From: Thermodesulfobacteriota bacterium
Lineage (GTDB): Bacteria > Desulfobacterota_D > UBA1144 > Nemesobacterales > UBA2774
Assembly (NCBI GenBank): GCA_035325995.1
Contig: DAOKYU010000001.1
Location: 282,581-346,580 of the forward strand
Direction of reading: 5' to 3'
Length of the DNA: 64,000 nucleotides
A model generated the notes under the pieces. The model ran no database searches and was not told where the DNA came from. It saw nothing but the letters and a program-made list of their open reading frames with translations. Made by a program: the position numbers and the translations under genes. Position 1 is the stretch's first letter; every line of letters starts with the position of its first letter. Positions 50,544-59,016 of this stretch are shown here, in pieces.

Positions 50544-52742
50544 ATGGAGCTGGTTAAAGCCATAAGTTTATGTATTTTCACAATTTCGATTTTTATCGCC
50601 CCGGGATTGGTTTCGGCGCAGGATAAGGACGCGGAAGGCTCTCCGGGGGCTGTTTCCGAGCCCTCGCAGCCGGGGGCCGGCCAGAGGACGGACGGATTCA
50701 GCCTTCCCGAGGTGACGGTCGAGGACAAGCAGCAGGTCGCCGAAGAGGAGTTCGTAGACGAAGAGGCCACGAGCGCTACGAAAACGGATACGCCGCTCAT
50801 CGAGATACCGCAGTCGATATCCGTCGTGACCGAAGAGCAGATAGAGCAGCAGCAGGCTCAGACGATGTCCGAGGCGCTCAGATATACGCCCGGCTTCTTC
50901 GCGGCTTACGAGAGCGACGTCCGTTACGATAACGCCCCGGTAGTCAGGGGGTTTATTCCGACCCTGTATCTGGACGGGCTCCTTTTGCCGGACAGCCAGG
51001 GATTCGGGGCCCCTCGCATAGAGCCGTACGGGCTCGAGCGTATAGAGGTATTGAAGGGGCCGTCCTCGGGGCTCTACGGGCAGGTTCCTCCGGGCGGTCT
51101 TATAGATATGGTGAGCAAACGCCCGAAGCCCTATGCGATTCACGAGGTTATGCTTCAGTACGGGAGCCATGACAGGTACCAGGGCGCTTTCGATTTCGGG
51201 GGCCGGGTAGACGACGGCGGCCGGATACTGTATCGTCTGACCGGACTTTTGAGGAAGAGCGATACGCAGACGAAATTCGCCGAGGACAACCGCATATTCC
51301 TCGCGCCGAGCGTCACCATCCGTCCGTTCGAGAATACGTCCATTACGCTGAGCGCATATTTCCAGAAGGACGACAACAAGGGGATTTCGCCCCAGACACT
51401 TCCGGCCCAGGGCACTCTTCAGCCGAATCCGAACGGGAAAATACCCGTGGGCAGGTACGTCGGCGAGCCCGGGTACGACCGCGTGGACAAGACGACCTTC
51501 TTTGTAGGGTATAGCCTCGAGCACACGTTCAACGAAATATTCGCGTTCCGGCAGAACCTTCGTTACAGCACCGTCAACCTGGACGTTCACGATGCAGTGA
51601 GGGGAGAAGGCCTTCAGCCCGACCTCAGGACGTTAAACAGGGCCGTCTACGATATTACGGACTTCGCGGATAACTTCCAGGTGGATAACCAGGGGCTTGC
51701 GGTCTTTAACGCGGGGCCGGTCCGGAACGAGGTCCTGGTCGGTTTCGATTACCTGTGGACGAAGAACAAGTTCACCATGGATTTCGGCCTTGCGCCTCCG
51801 ATAGATTTATACGATCCCGTGTACGGACAGCCGTTCGATACGCCGGCGCCGTTCCAGGATACGATACAGAAGCAGAACCAGTTCGGCGTATATCTCCAGG
51901 ACCAGGTCTTCTTTAAAGGATTCGTGCTCACGCTCACGGGGCGCCAGGACTGGGTAGACATATCGACGCGCGACTTGCTTATGAATACGAAGTCTTCACA
52001 GGACGACAGCGCATTTTCGTATCGCGCGGGTCTTAACTACGTTTTCGATTTCGGCGTCGCTCCGTACATAGCGTACTCGCGCTCGTTCCAGCCGACTGTG
52101 GGTACGAATTTCGCCGGCAAGGCGTTCAAGCCGACGCGCGGAGAGCAGTACGAAGCCGGCATAAAATATCAGCCCGAGTGGTTTCCCGGGATAGTGACGG
52201 CCGCCGTTTACAACCTCGAGCAGAAGAACGCCCTCACCGCCGACCCAGTGAACGAATTCTTCCAGGTGCAGACGGGGAAGGTGCGCGTGCGCGGGTTCGA
52301 GATAGACGCTACGCTGAGCCCGCTTCCGGGCTTGAACATGGTCGGCGGGTACGCCTACACGGACTCGGAGATATTGAAGAGCAACATCCCCGGCGAGGAG
52401 GGGAACGAGATGCCGAACGTACCCAGAAACCAGGCGTCGTGGTGGGCCGATTATACGCTCCAGACGTCGGTGCTGAAGGGGTTCGGCCTCGGGGCGGGCG
52501 TTCGTTACGTCGGTGATTTCTTCGGAAATACCGATAATGCGATAAAGATGCCCTCGGTTACGCTTGTCGATGCGGCTGCCTATTATGACTTCGGCGGCCT
52601 CTGCCAGAGGTTCGAGGGGCTAAAGCTCGCCGTGAACGCGTCCAACCTTTTAGACAAAACGTACGTAACCTGCTTTAACGAGAACTATTGTTCGTACGGC
52701 AACAAGCTCAACGTGCTGGGGACCTTGAGCTACAACTGGTAG
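50544..52742 (+). CDS. TonB-dependent siderophore receptor 2
   Basis: The 732-residue receptor has a signal peptide (LVKAISLCIFTISIFIAPG), a TonB-box-like FSLPEVTVED stretch, an acidic linker, a plug domain (about residues 80-200: IPQSISVVTEEQIEQQQ, PYGLERIEVLKGPSSGLYGQ, PPGGLIDMVSKRPKP) and a barrel ending in GTLSYNW with terminal aromatic Trp. It imports a ferric chelate across the outer membrane using TonB, ExbB and ExbD, probably those at the right of the island. It is closely similar to receptor 3. It lies 25 bases before the first PepSY gene, so they are likely one transcript under Fur box 2. Confidence 0.93.
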   Translation: MELVKAISLCIFTISIFIAPGLVSAQDKDAEGSPGAVSEPSQPGAGQRTDGFSLPEVTVEDKQQVAEEEFVDEEATSATKTDTPLIEIPQSISVVTEEQIEQQQAQTMSEALRYTPGFFAAYESDVRYDNAPVVRGFIPTLYLDGLLLPDSQGFGAPRIEPYGLERIEVLKGPSSGLYGQVPPGGLIDMVSKRPKPYAIHEVMLQYGSHDRYQGAFDFGGRVDDGGRILYRLTGLLRKSDTQTKFAEDNRIFLAPSVTIRPFENTSITLSAYFQKDDNKGISPQTLPAQGTLQPNPNGKIPVGRYVGEPGYDRVDKTTFFVGYSLEHTFNEIFAFRQNLRYSTVNLDVHDAVRGEGLQPDLRTLNRAVYDITDFADNFQVDNQGLAVFNAGPVRNEVLVGFDYLWTKNKFTMDFGLAPPIDLYDPVYGQPFDTPAPFQDTIQKQNQFGVYLQDQVFFKGFVLTLTGRQDWVDISTRDLLMNTKSSQDDSAFSYRAGLNYVFDFGVAPYIAYSRSFQPTVGTNFAGKAFKPTRGEQYEAGIKYQPEWFPGIVTAAVYNLEQKNALTADPVNEFFQVQTGKVRVRGFEIDATLSPLPGLNMVGGYAYTDSEILKSNIPGEEGNEMPNVPRNQASWWADYTLQTSVLKGFGLGAGVRYVGDFFGNTDNAIKMPSVTLVDAAAYYDFGGLCQRFEGLKLAVNASNLLDKTYVTCFNENYCSYGNKLNVLGTLSYNW

Positions 52743-52767
52743 GATAAAACCAGTATGGTGTAGGGAC

Positions 52768-53919
52768 ATGCTTAGCGCTAAAACGATAAAAATCTGGTAC
52801 GCGGTGCATAAGTGGACGAGCCTCGTATGCACGGTGTTTCTTCTCCTTTTGTGCCTGACGGGGCTGCCGCTTATATTCATACACGAGCTCTCGCATCTCT
52901 TGGACGGAGAGGTCGCGACGGCGGCGCCGCCGCCCGGGACTCCCAGGAAGAGTATCGACGAGATGGTCGCGAACGCCCGTGAGAAGTACCCGGACGAATA
53001 TGTGAGGTTCCTCGCGTGGGACGACCACGAGCCGGACCTTCTCTTTGTAACGTTCGTCCCGTCGCGGTACGACACGTCGGACGAGTTCAGGAGCGTCGCC
53101 GTAGACGTCCATACGGGGGACGTTCACGGTTTCTCGCTGAACAAGTTCCTGGACATTATGTTTCACCTGCACGTCGATTTGTTCGCGGGCTTTTATGGAA
53201 CTCTCTTTCTCGGGCTCATGGGGATCCTTTTCGTCGCGTCGCTCGTTTCGGGAGCGGTGCTGTACGGCCCGTTCATGAGAAAGCTCGATTTCGGAGTCGT
53301 CAGGAAGGGCGGGGTCACGCGTCTTAAGTGGCTCGACCTTCATAACCTCCTCGGCGTCGTGACGCTCACCTGGGCCCTCGTCGTCGGGGCTACAGGGGTC
53401 ATAAACACGCTCGCCGAGGTGGTCCTTTTCGCATGGCAGAGCGGGCAGCTCGCCGAGATGGTGGAGCCGTACAAGGACAAGCCGCCGGCAGTCGACTTTT
53501 CGTCCATAGACGCGGCCATCGAAACCGCGCATAAAGCCGCGCCCGGAATGACGCCTTCGTTCATGGCGTTTCCCGGCCCGTTCTTCACCAGCGACCATCA
53601 CTACGCCGTATTCATGCGCGGGGAAACGCCCCTGACATCGCGGCTCCTGAAGCCCGTTCTCGTCGACGCCGAGACGTCCGAATTCACCGATTCGCGCACG
53701 CTCCCGTGGTGGGTGACCGCGCTTCTCGTATCGCAGCCGCTCCATTTCGGCGATTACGGCGGCATGCCGATGAAGATAATATGGGCCGTCCTCGACGTGA
53801 TTACGATCGTAGTTTTAGGGAGCGGGCTCTATCTATGGCTCTCTCACAGGAAGCGGCCGATAGAGGAGCGCATATCCGAGCTCGAAAGAAGCGGGGCTCC
53901 GGCCAGGGGGGCCCGATGA
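52768..53919 (+). CDS. PepSY-domain transmembrane protein 1 (iron-regulated type)
   Basis: The 383-residue protein has four or more membrane segments and a PepSY-like periplasmic part, as in iron-regulated PepSY_TM proteins that accompany siderophore receptors. Landmarks are WYAVHKWTSLVCTVFLLLL, PLIFIHELSHLLDGEV, MFHLHVDLFAGFYGTLFLGL, KWLDLHNLLGVVTLTWALVV and SQPLHFGDYGGMPMKIIWAV; His residues at helix ends could hold heme. Some relatives reduce ferric siderophores at the inner membrane. That role is inferred here. The gene overlaps the next one by four bases (ATGA). Confidence 0.85.
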   Translation: MLSAKTIKIWYAVHKWTSLVCTVFLLLLCLTGLPLIFIHELSHLLDGEVATAAPPPGTPRKSIDEMVANAREKYPDEYVRFLAWDDHEPDLLFVTFVPSRYDTSDEFRSVAVDVHTGDVHGFSLNKFLDIMFHLHVDLFAGFYGTLFLGLMGILFVASLVSGAVLYGPFMRKLDFGVVRKGGVTRLKWLDLHNLLGVVTLTWALVVGATGVINTLAEVVLFAWQSGQLAEMVEPYKDKPPAVDFSSIDAAIETAHKAAPGMTPSFMAFPGPFFTSDHHYAVFMRGETPLTSRLLKPVLVDAETSEFTDSRTLPWWVTALLVSQPLHFGDYGGMPMKIIWAVLDVITIVVLGSGLYLWLSHRKRPIEERISELERSGAPARGAR

Positions 53920-54134
53920 TGAAACCTGATTCAAATTCGCATAATTCGGTATTTCTTCACGTATTCGGAAGGCCGATGATTCTCGCTCTGATAAGCATGG
54001 CCGGCCTCATTGCGGCGCTCGTCGGTGACGGGCTGCTGGACGTCGTTTCGTGGATCGCTCTCGGGTATATAGTCGCCGTCGTTGCCTGGTACGTGTGGAT
54101 CGCGAAGCAGCCGCAGCGAAAACGGCGGGCGTGA
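53916..54134 (+). CDS. Small two-helix membrane protein of the iron island
   Basis: A 72-residue frame starts inside the PepSY1 stop (overlap four bases). It has two hydrophobic helices (GRPMILALISMAGLIAALVG and IALGYIVAVVAWYVWIA) and a basic C-terminus (KQPQRKRRA). No family name is known to me. The overlap with PepSY1 suggests that it is a partner or small subunit of that membrane protein. Confidence 0.65.
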   Translation: MMKPDSNSHNSVFLHVFGRPMILALISMAGLIAALVGDGLLDVVSWIALGYIVAVVAWYVWIAKQPQRKRRA

Positions 54135-54358
54135 GCGCTTGCCACGGCACAGGTTTTCCCGAAACTCATCGCATTAAGCGAACGGAACCTCTTCGGTAAG
54201 AGGTTCGCAGCGAGTGCTCCGGCGCGGACCGACGTTTCTTCGGGAAGCCGCTGTCTTATTCCCGCGGTGCTCACTTTCGACTGGCGAGAAGGCGGCGTCC
54301 GGGCTGCGCCTGGAGGAATGTGATCCGTGAGAACACGGCATGAGGAGCCGTACGGAAC

Positions 54359-55498
54359 ATGCTTAGAGCCAAAACAATAAGAATATGGTTTTTGGTGCAT
54401 AAGTGGACGAGCCTCGTATGCACGGCGTTTCTTTTGCTTTTGTGCCTTACCGGCCTTCCCCTTATATTCCTGCACGAGCTGGAGCATCTCGTGGAAGGCG
54501 AGATACATACCGCCGCCGTTCCGGAGGGGACTCCGAAGGCGAGTCTCGACGACGTGGTCGATGCAGCCCGGGACGAGTACCCGGGGGAGTACGCGAGGTT
54601 CCTCATCTGGGACGACCACGAGCCGGGCCTTATGTTCGTGACTCTCGTGCCGTCGCGCTACGACATGACGGGAGAGTTCCGGTCGGTCGCGGTGGATGCC
54701 TACAGGGCGGAGGTTGTGGCCGAGCCCAGGTTCGACGGCATTCTCCGGATTATGTTCAAGCTCCACACGGATCTTTTCGCCGGACTCTACGGGATGCTGT
54801 TCCTGGGATTCATGGGGCTTCTCTTCGTCGTGTCGCTGGTTTCGGGCGCGGTGCTTTACGGCCCGTTTATGAGGAAGCTCGATTTCGGCGTCGTAAGGAT
54901 GGAGGGGAAGTCGAGGCTGAAGTGGCTCGACCTTCACAACCTTCTCGGGATCGTGACTCTCACGTGGGCTCTGGTCGTCGGCGCGACGGGGGTTATAAAT
55001 ACACTTTCGGACATAGTGCTCACCGGGTGGCGGAACGGGCAGCTGGCCGAAATGGTGTCCGCGTACGAGGGGACGCCCCCGGCCCAAAAATTTTCGTCCA
55101 TAGACCTCGCGGTCGAGAACGCAAGGAAGGCGGCGCCGGGAATGACGCCGTCGTTCATGGCCTTTCCGGGCTCGGCGTTTTCGAGCGATCACCATTATAC
55201 GCTGTTCATGCACGGCAGCACACCGCTGACGTCCAGGATCAGGACGCCCGTTCTCGTCGACGCCGAGACGTCGGAGTTTACGGATTCCCGGGCGATGCCG
55301 TGGTACGTGACGGCGCTTTTCATCTCGCAGCCGCTTCATTTCGGGGACTACGGAGGCATGCCGATGAAGATAATCTGGGCGGCGCTGGATATTGTAACCA
55401 TCGTGGTTTTGGGGAGCGGATTATACCTGTGGCTGACTCACAGGAAGCGTCCCGCAGAAGATCGTGTGTATAGCGGAAGATCGTATAACAGAGCTTGA
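54359..55498 (+). CDS. PepSY-domain transmembrane protein 2, paralogue of protein 1
   Basis: The 379-residue protein is a clear paralogue of the one at 52768: WFLVHKWTSLVCTAFLLLLC, PLIFLHELEHLVEGE, MFKLHTDLFAGLYGMLFLG, KWLDLHNLLGIVTLTWALVV and SQPLHFGDYGGMPMKIIWAA occur in the same order. Parts of the DNA are also nearly identical (TGCATAAGTGGACGAGCCTC in both). A tandem duplication with later divergence is implied. The two may serve different chelates, or act as a heteromer. It lies 81 bases before receptor 3 and is likely co-transcribed with it. Confidence 0.85.
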   Translation: MLRAKTIRIWFLVHKWTSLVCTAFLLLLCLTGLPLIFLHELEHLVEGEIHTAAVPEGTPKASLDDVVDAARDEYPGEYARFLIWDDHEPGLMFVTLVPSRYDMTGEFRSVAVDAYRAEVVAEPRFDGILRIMFKLHTDLFAGLYGMLFLGFMGLLFVVSLVSGAVLYGPFMRKLDFGVVRMEGKSRLKWLDLHNLLGIVTLTWALVVGATGVINTLSDIVLTGWRNGQLAEMVSAYEGTPPAQKFSSIDLAVENARKAAPGMTPSFMAFPGSAFSSDHHYTLFMHGSTPLTSRIRTPVLVDAETSEFTDSRAMPWYVTALFISQPLHFGDYGGMPMKIIWAALDIVTIVVLGSGLYLWLTHRKRPAEDRVYSGRSYNRA

Positions 55499-55579
55499 AA
55501 GAAGGGAGACCGCGGCCGCCTGATTCCGCGTCCGCGGCGATGTCGTTTGAGGTCCCGGTAAAACAAAAGGAGGTATAAG

Positions 55580-57760
55580 ATGAATACACTGTTCAGGATT
55601 ATGTTCGTCGCTTCGTTCTTATTGGTTTCATTGGCCGGCGGCCCGTCCCGGGCGCAGGAAGAAGCCCGGCCCGGAGAGGTTCCGCAGGCGGAGGGCGCGC
55701 CGCCGCCCGACTTCACCCTTCCGGAGGTGACCGTCGAGGAGCAGCAGGAGACGGCCGACGAGGAGTTCGTCGCCGAGGATGCGTCGAGCGCCACCAAGAC
55801 GGAAACCCCGATCATAGAGACGCCGCAGTCGATATCCGTCGTCACGGAGAAGCAGATCGAGGTCCAGTCGGCCCAGAGCGTGAACCAGGCCCTGAGATAT
55901 ACGCCGGGCGTGTTCACCGTGCCGTTCGAGCAGGATACACGCTTCGAGTCCCTGACGGTGCGCGGTTTCTCGCCTGCGCTTTATTTCAATACGCTCCTGT
56001 TCCCCGACAGCACGGGCCACGGCTCGCCCAACATCGAGCCTTACGGCCTGGAAAGGATAGAGGTGCTCAAGGGGCCGTCGTCGGCATTGTTCGGCGAGGT
56101 CCCGCCGGGCGGGCTCGTCAACATGATAAGCAAGAGGCCGACCCCCGTGCCGCTCTACGAGGTGCTTCTGCAATACGGGAGCTACGACCGCTACCAGGCG
56201 GCCATAGACCTCGGCGGCCCGATAGACAAGGGCGGGACGCTACTCTACAGGCTTACGGCGCTCGTCCGCGACAGCAACACGCAGACCAATTACGTGGAGA
56301 ACAATCGTATCTTCATCGCCCCGAGCGTTACGTGGCAGCCGCTCGATACGACGTCTATAACCATAATGGGTTATTTCCAGAAGGACGACAACCGCGGGCT
56401 CGCGACGCAGTTTCTGCCTTCCCAGGGCACACTGTTCTTTAACCCGAACGGCAAGATACCGGTTAAGAGATACGTCGGCGAGCCGAGCTTTGACCGCTTC
56501 GACAAGAGCCAGTATTTTATCGGGTACGAGTTCGAGCACAGGTTCAACGACATGTTCCTGTTCAGGCAGAATCTCAGGTACAGCGACGTCGAGCTCGACC
56601 AGAACAGGGCCGTTTACGGAAACGGCCTCGAGCCCGACCTGAGGACGCTTAACCGCGGGACGTACGACATAGTCGGCGACTCGAAGGTGTTCCAGGTCGA
56701 TAACCAGGGGCTGGCGTTCCTTAACACGGGGCCTGTCACGCACGAGGTGCTGGTCGGCTTTACGTACCTCTGGTTCAGGCAAAACCTGCCGTTCGCGTTC
56801 GGCACGGGGCCGACGCTGGACGTATTCGATCCTGTCTACGGGCAGCCCGTCGAGCAGCCCCCCGTGCTATTCCACAACATACTGACACAGAACAGGTACG
56901 GGATTTACGTACAGGACCAGATCTCTTTCAAGGGGCTCATACTTACGCTCTCCGGCCGCCACGACTGGGTGGACGCGAAGGACAAGAACGTCATAGCGGA
57001 TACGAAGAGCTCGCAGGACGACAGCGCGTTTTCCGGGAGGGCGGGCGTTAATTACGTCTTCGATTTCGGGCTCGCGCCGTACTTCGGCTTTTCGACGTCG
57101 TTCCAGCCGGTGGTGGGCACAAGCTTCGAGGGAAAGCAGTTCAAGCCGACGCGCGGACAGCAGTTCGAGGGCGGCATAAAGTATCAGCCGCAGTGGTTCC
57201 CGGGACTTTTCACCGCAGCGATATATACGCTCAAACAGACAAACGTCCTCACCCCCGACCCCGTGAACGAGTTCTTCCAGGTGCAGCAGGGCGAGATAAG
57301 GGTGCGCGGCGTGGAGCTCGAAGGGCAGGCGAGCCCGGTGAGAGGGCTTAACGTGGTGGCCGGATACGCCTACACCGACGCCGAGTACACGAAGAGCAAC
57401 GTCCCCGGCCAGCAGGGTAACGAGGTGATACAGGTACCGAAGAACCAGGCTTCCGCGTGGGCGGATTACACGCTCCAGGTGGGGCCGCTGAAGGGGGCCG
57501 GAATCGGCGGCGGCATACGTTACATGGGGGATACATACGGCGACCCGGCGAATACGATAAAGATACCGTCGGTGACGCTTTTCGACGCCGCCGTTTATTA
57601 CGATTTCGGCGGATTCTGCTCGAGGTTCGACGGGCTCAAGGTTGCCGTCAACGCGCAGAATATCGGCGACAAGACGTATGTATCTACATGTACGAACGTG
57701 AATAACTGTTATTACGGAGCCAAGAGAAACATATTGGCGACGCTCTCTTACTCCTGGTAG
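55580..57760 (+). CDS. TonB-dependent siderophore receptor 3
   Basis: The 726-residue receptor is a paralogue of receptor 2. It has a signal peptide, FTLPEVTVEEQQETADEEF with a TonB-box-like start, TPQSISVVTEKQIEVQSAQ, a plug with PYGLERIEVLKGPSSALFG and PPGGLVNMISKRPTP, and a barrel ending in LATLSYSW with terminal Trp. The likely ligand is a ferric siderophore; no biosynthetic genes are near, so it may be a foreign siderophore. AAGGAGG lies upstream of the ATG. No Fur box is seen in the 81-base gap, so it probably shares an upstream transcript. Confidence 0.93.
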   Translation: MNTLFRIMFVASFLLVSLAGGPSRAQEEARPGEVPQAEGAPPPDFTLPEVTVEEQQETADEEFVAEDASSATKTETPIIETPQSISVVTEKQIEVQSAQSVNQALRYTPGVFTVPFEQDTRFESLTVRGFSPALYFNTLLFPDSTGHGSPNIEPYGLERIEVLKGPSSALFGEVPPGGLVNMISKRPTPVPLYEVLLQYGSYDRYQAAIDLGGPIDKGGTLLYRLTALVRDSNTQTNYVENNRIFIAPSVTWQPLDTTSITIMGYFQKDDNRGLATQFLPSQGTLFFNPNGKIPVKRYVGEPSFDRFDKSQYFIGYEFEHRFNDMFLFRQNLRYSDVELDQNRAVYGNGLEPDLRTLNRGTYDIVGDSKVFQVDNQGLAFLNTGPVTHEVLVGFTYLWFRQNLPFAFGTGPTLDVFDPVYGQPVEQPPVLFHNILTQNRYGIYVQDQISFKGLILTLSGRHDWVDAKDKNVIADTKSSQDDSAFSGRAGVNYVFDFGLAPYFGFSTSFQPVVGTSFEGKQFKPTRGQQFEGGIKYQPQWFPGLFTAAIYTLKQTNVLTPDPVNEFFQVQQGEIRVRGVELEGQASPVRGLNVVAGYAYTDAEYTKSNVPGQQGNEVIQVPKNQASAWADYTLQVGPLKGAGIGGGIRYMGDTYGDPANTIKIPSVTLFDAAVYYDFGGFCSRFDGLKVAVNAQNIGDKTYVSTCTNVNNCYYGAKRNILATLSYSW

Positions 57761-57780
57761 GGCGACGTTGAAAACCGGGA

Positions 57781-57813
57781 ATGCGGCGTCTTCGTTCCGG
57801 GGAGACGCCGCAT
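57781..57813. terminator. Perfect hairpin between the convergent receptor and ABC operons
   Basis: ATGCGGCGTCT (57781-57791) pairs with AGACGCCGCAT (57803-57813) as an 11-bp stem, 20 bases after receptor 3. It has no T-run, so it may stop or pause transcription, or protect RNA ends, from either side. Confidence 0.5.
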
Positions 57814-57957
57814 GCGCCCCGCCGGTAAAAGAGCGGTGTACAGACCGGCGAGCGCGGCAACAAACGTTCGGGGACATGGGTAACACTTTTTTGAATATAA
57901 TGGCTGCCGGGTAAGGGGCAGGGGGGAGCTCGTCGATGCAGCCCGCTCTAGCGCGCC

Positions 57958-59016
57958 TCAGGATTTGACCCTGATTCCATCCCTGAAAACAAGAGGTTCG
58001 TAGTGCGGATCGAAGGCCGCTTTTACGCGGACGCCGCGCGGGAGCGTTTTATCGTGCGGCCCGTACGCGTGGACGACGGTCCCCGAATCGAGCTTTACGC
58101 GGTAGAGGTAATTCGTCCCGCGGAACGTGAGCGACGAGACCTCGCCGTTGCCCTCCGGATAGGATTCCGTCACGGTTATGTCGTCGGGCCTGACAAGAAC
58201 GTGGAGGCCTTCGCCGCCGGTTTCGCTGTAGCCGGGGGCCGGGAGCGAACCTATCCCGGTATCGGCGATTCCGTCCCGTATGGAGCACGGAAGAAAGTCG
58301 GCCGTTCCCAGGAACTCGGCGACGAATCTCGTATCCGGGCGGTGGAAGAGCTCGTAAGGGGTACCCGTCTGCTCGAGCCTGCCGCCGCTCATGACGGACA
58401 CCCTGTCGCCCATGAAGAAGGCCTCGTCCCTGTCGTGCGTGACGAAGACGGCGCTGGCCCCGCTACGCTTCAAGATGTCCCTTATCTCTCCCCGTATCTG
58501 GACCCTGAGCATGGTGTCGAGGTTCGAAAACGGCTCGTCGAGAAGCATTACGCCGGGGGCGGGGGCGATCGCCCGCGCGAGGGCAAGGCGCTGCTGCTGC
58601 CCGCCGGAGAGCTGGTGCGGCATCCTGCGCTCGAGTCCCGTGAGACCCACGAGCGAAAGCACCTCGCCTACGCGCGCCTTTTTTAGCTCCTCCTTCCCGG
58701 AGAGCCCGAAGGCGGTGTTCTTGTAGACGTCGAGGTGAGGGAAGAGGGCGTAGTCCTGGAACACCATTCCGGCCCGCCTCTTTTCGGGGGGAAGGTTTAC
58801 GCCCGCGCCGAAGACTGTCAGGCCGTCGATTTCTATCGTTCCCTCGTCGGGCGTTTCGAAGCCGGCTATGAGCCTGAGGACGGTAGTTTTCCCGCAGCCG
58901 CTCGATCCCAGGAGGGAAAGTATCGCGCCCTTTTCGAGGGAGAGGTCGAGCCTTTCGGCGGCCGTCACCGACCCGAAGCTCTTCGACACCCCGGTGAGGA
59001 CGAGGGCCTTGCTCAT
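57958..59016 (-). CDS. ABC transporter ATPase for ferric iron (FbpC/FutC-like)
   Basis: The 352-residue ATPase has Walker A GSSGCGKTTVLRLIAGFE, Q-loop GMVFQDYALFPHLD, signature LSGGQQQRLALARAIA, Walker B VMLLDEPFSNLD and switch FVTHDRDEAFFMGDRV, plus a C-terminal regulatory domain (about 240-352). It powers the permease encoded just upstream; the gene order and the partner proteins suggest ferric iron, though related transporters carry other oxyanions or thiamine. The start overlaps the permease stop by four bases. Confidence 0.9.
   Translation of the reverse strand: MSKALVLTGVSKSFGSVTAAERLDLSLEKGAILSLLGSSGCGKTTVLRLIAGFETPDEGTIEIDGLTVFGAGVNLPPEKRRAGMVFQDYALFPHLDVYKNTAFGLSGKEELKKARVGEVLSLVGLTGLERRMPHQLSGGQQQRLALARAIAPAPGVMLLDEPFSNLDTMLRVQIRGEIRDILKRSGASAVFVTHDRDEAFFMGDRVSVMSGGRLEQTGTPYELFHRPDTRFVAEFLGTADFLPCSIRDGIADTGIGSLPAPGYSETGGEGLHVLVRPDDITVTESYPEGNGEVSSLTFRGTNYLYRVKLDSGTVVHAYGPHDKTLPRGVRVKAAFDPHYEPLVFRDGIRVKS

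Noticed and set aside
53957..55339. Minus-strand frame of 460 residues over PepSY 2
   Set aside because: Antisense shadow of a well-supported membrane protein gene; very basic and unlike any family.
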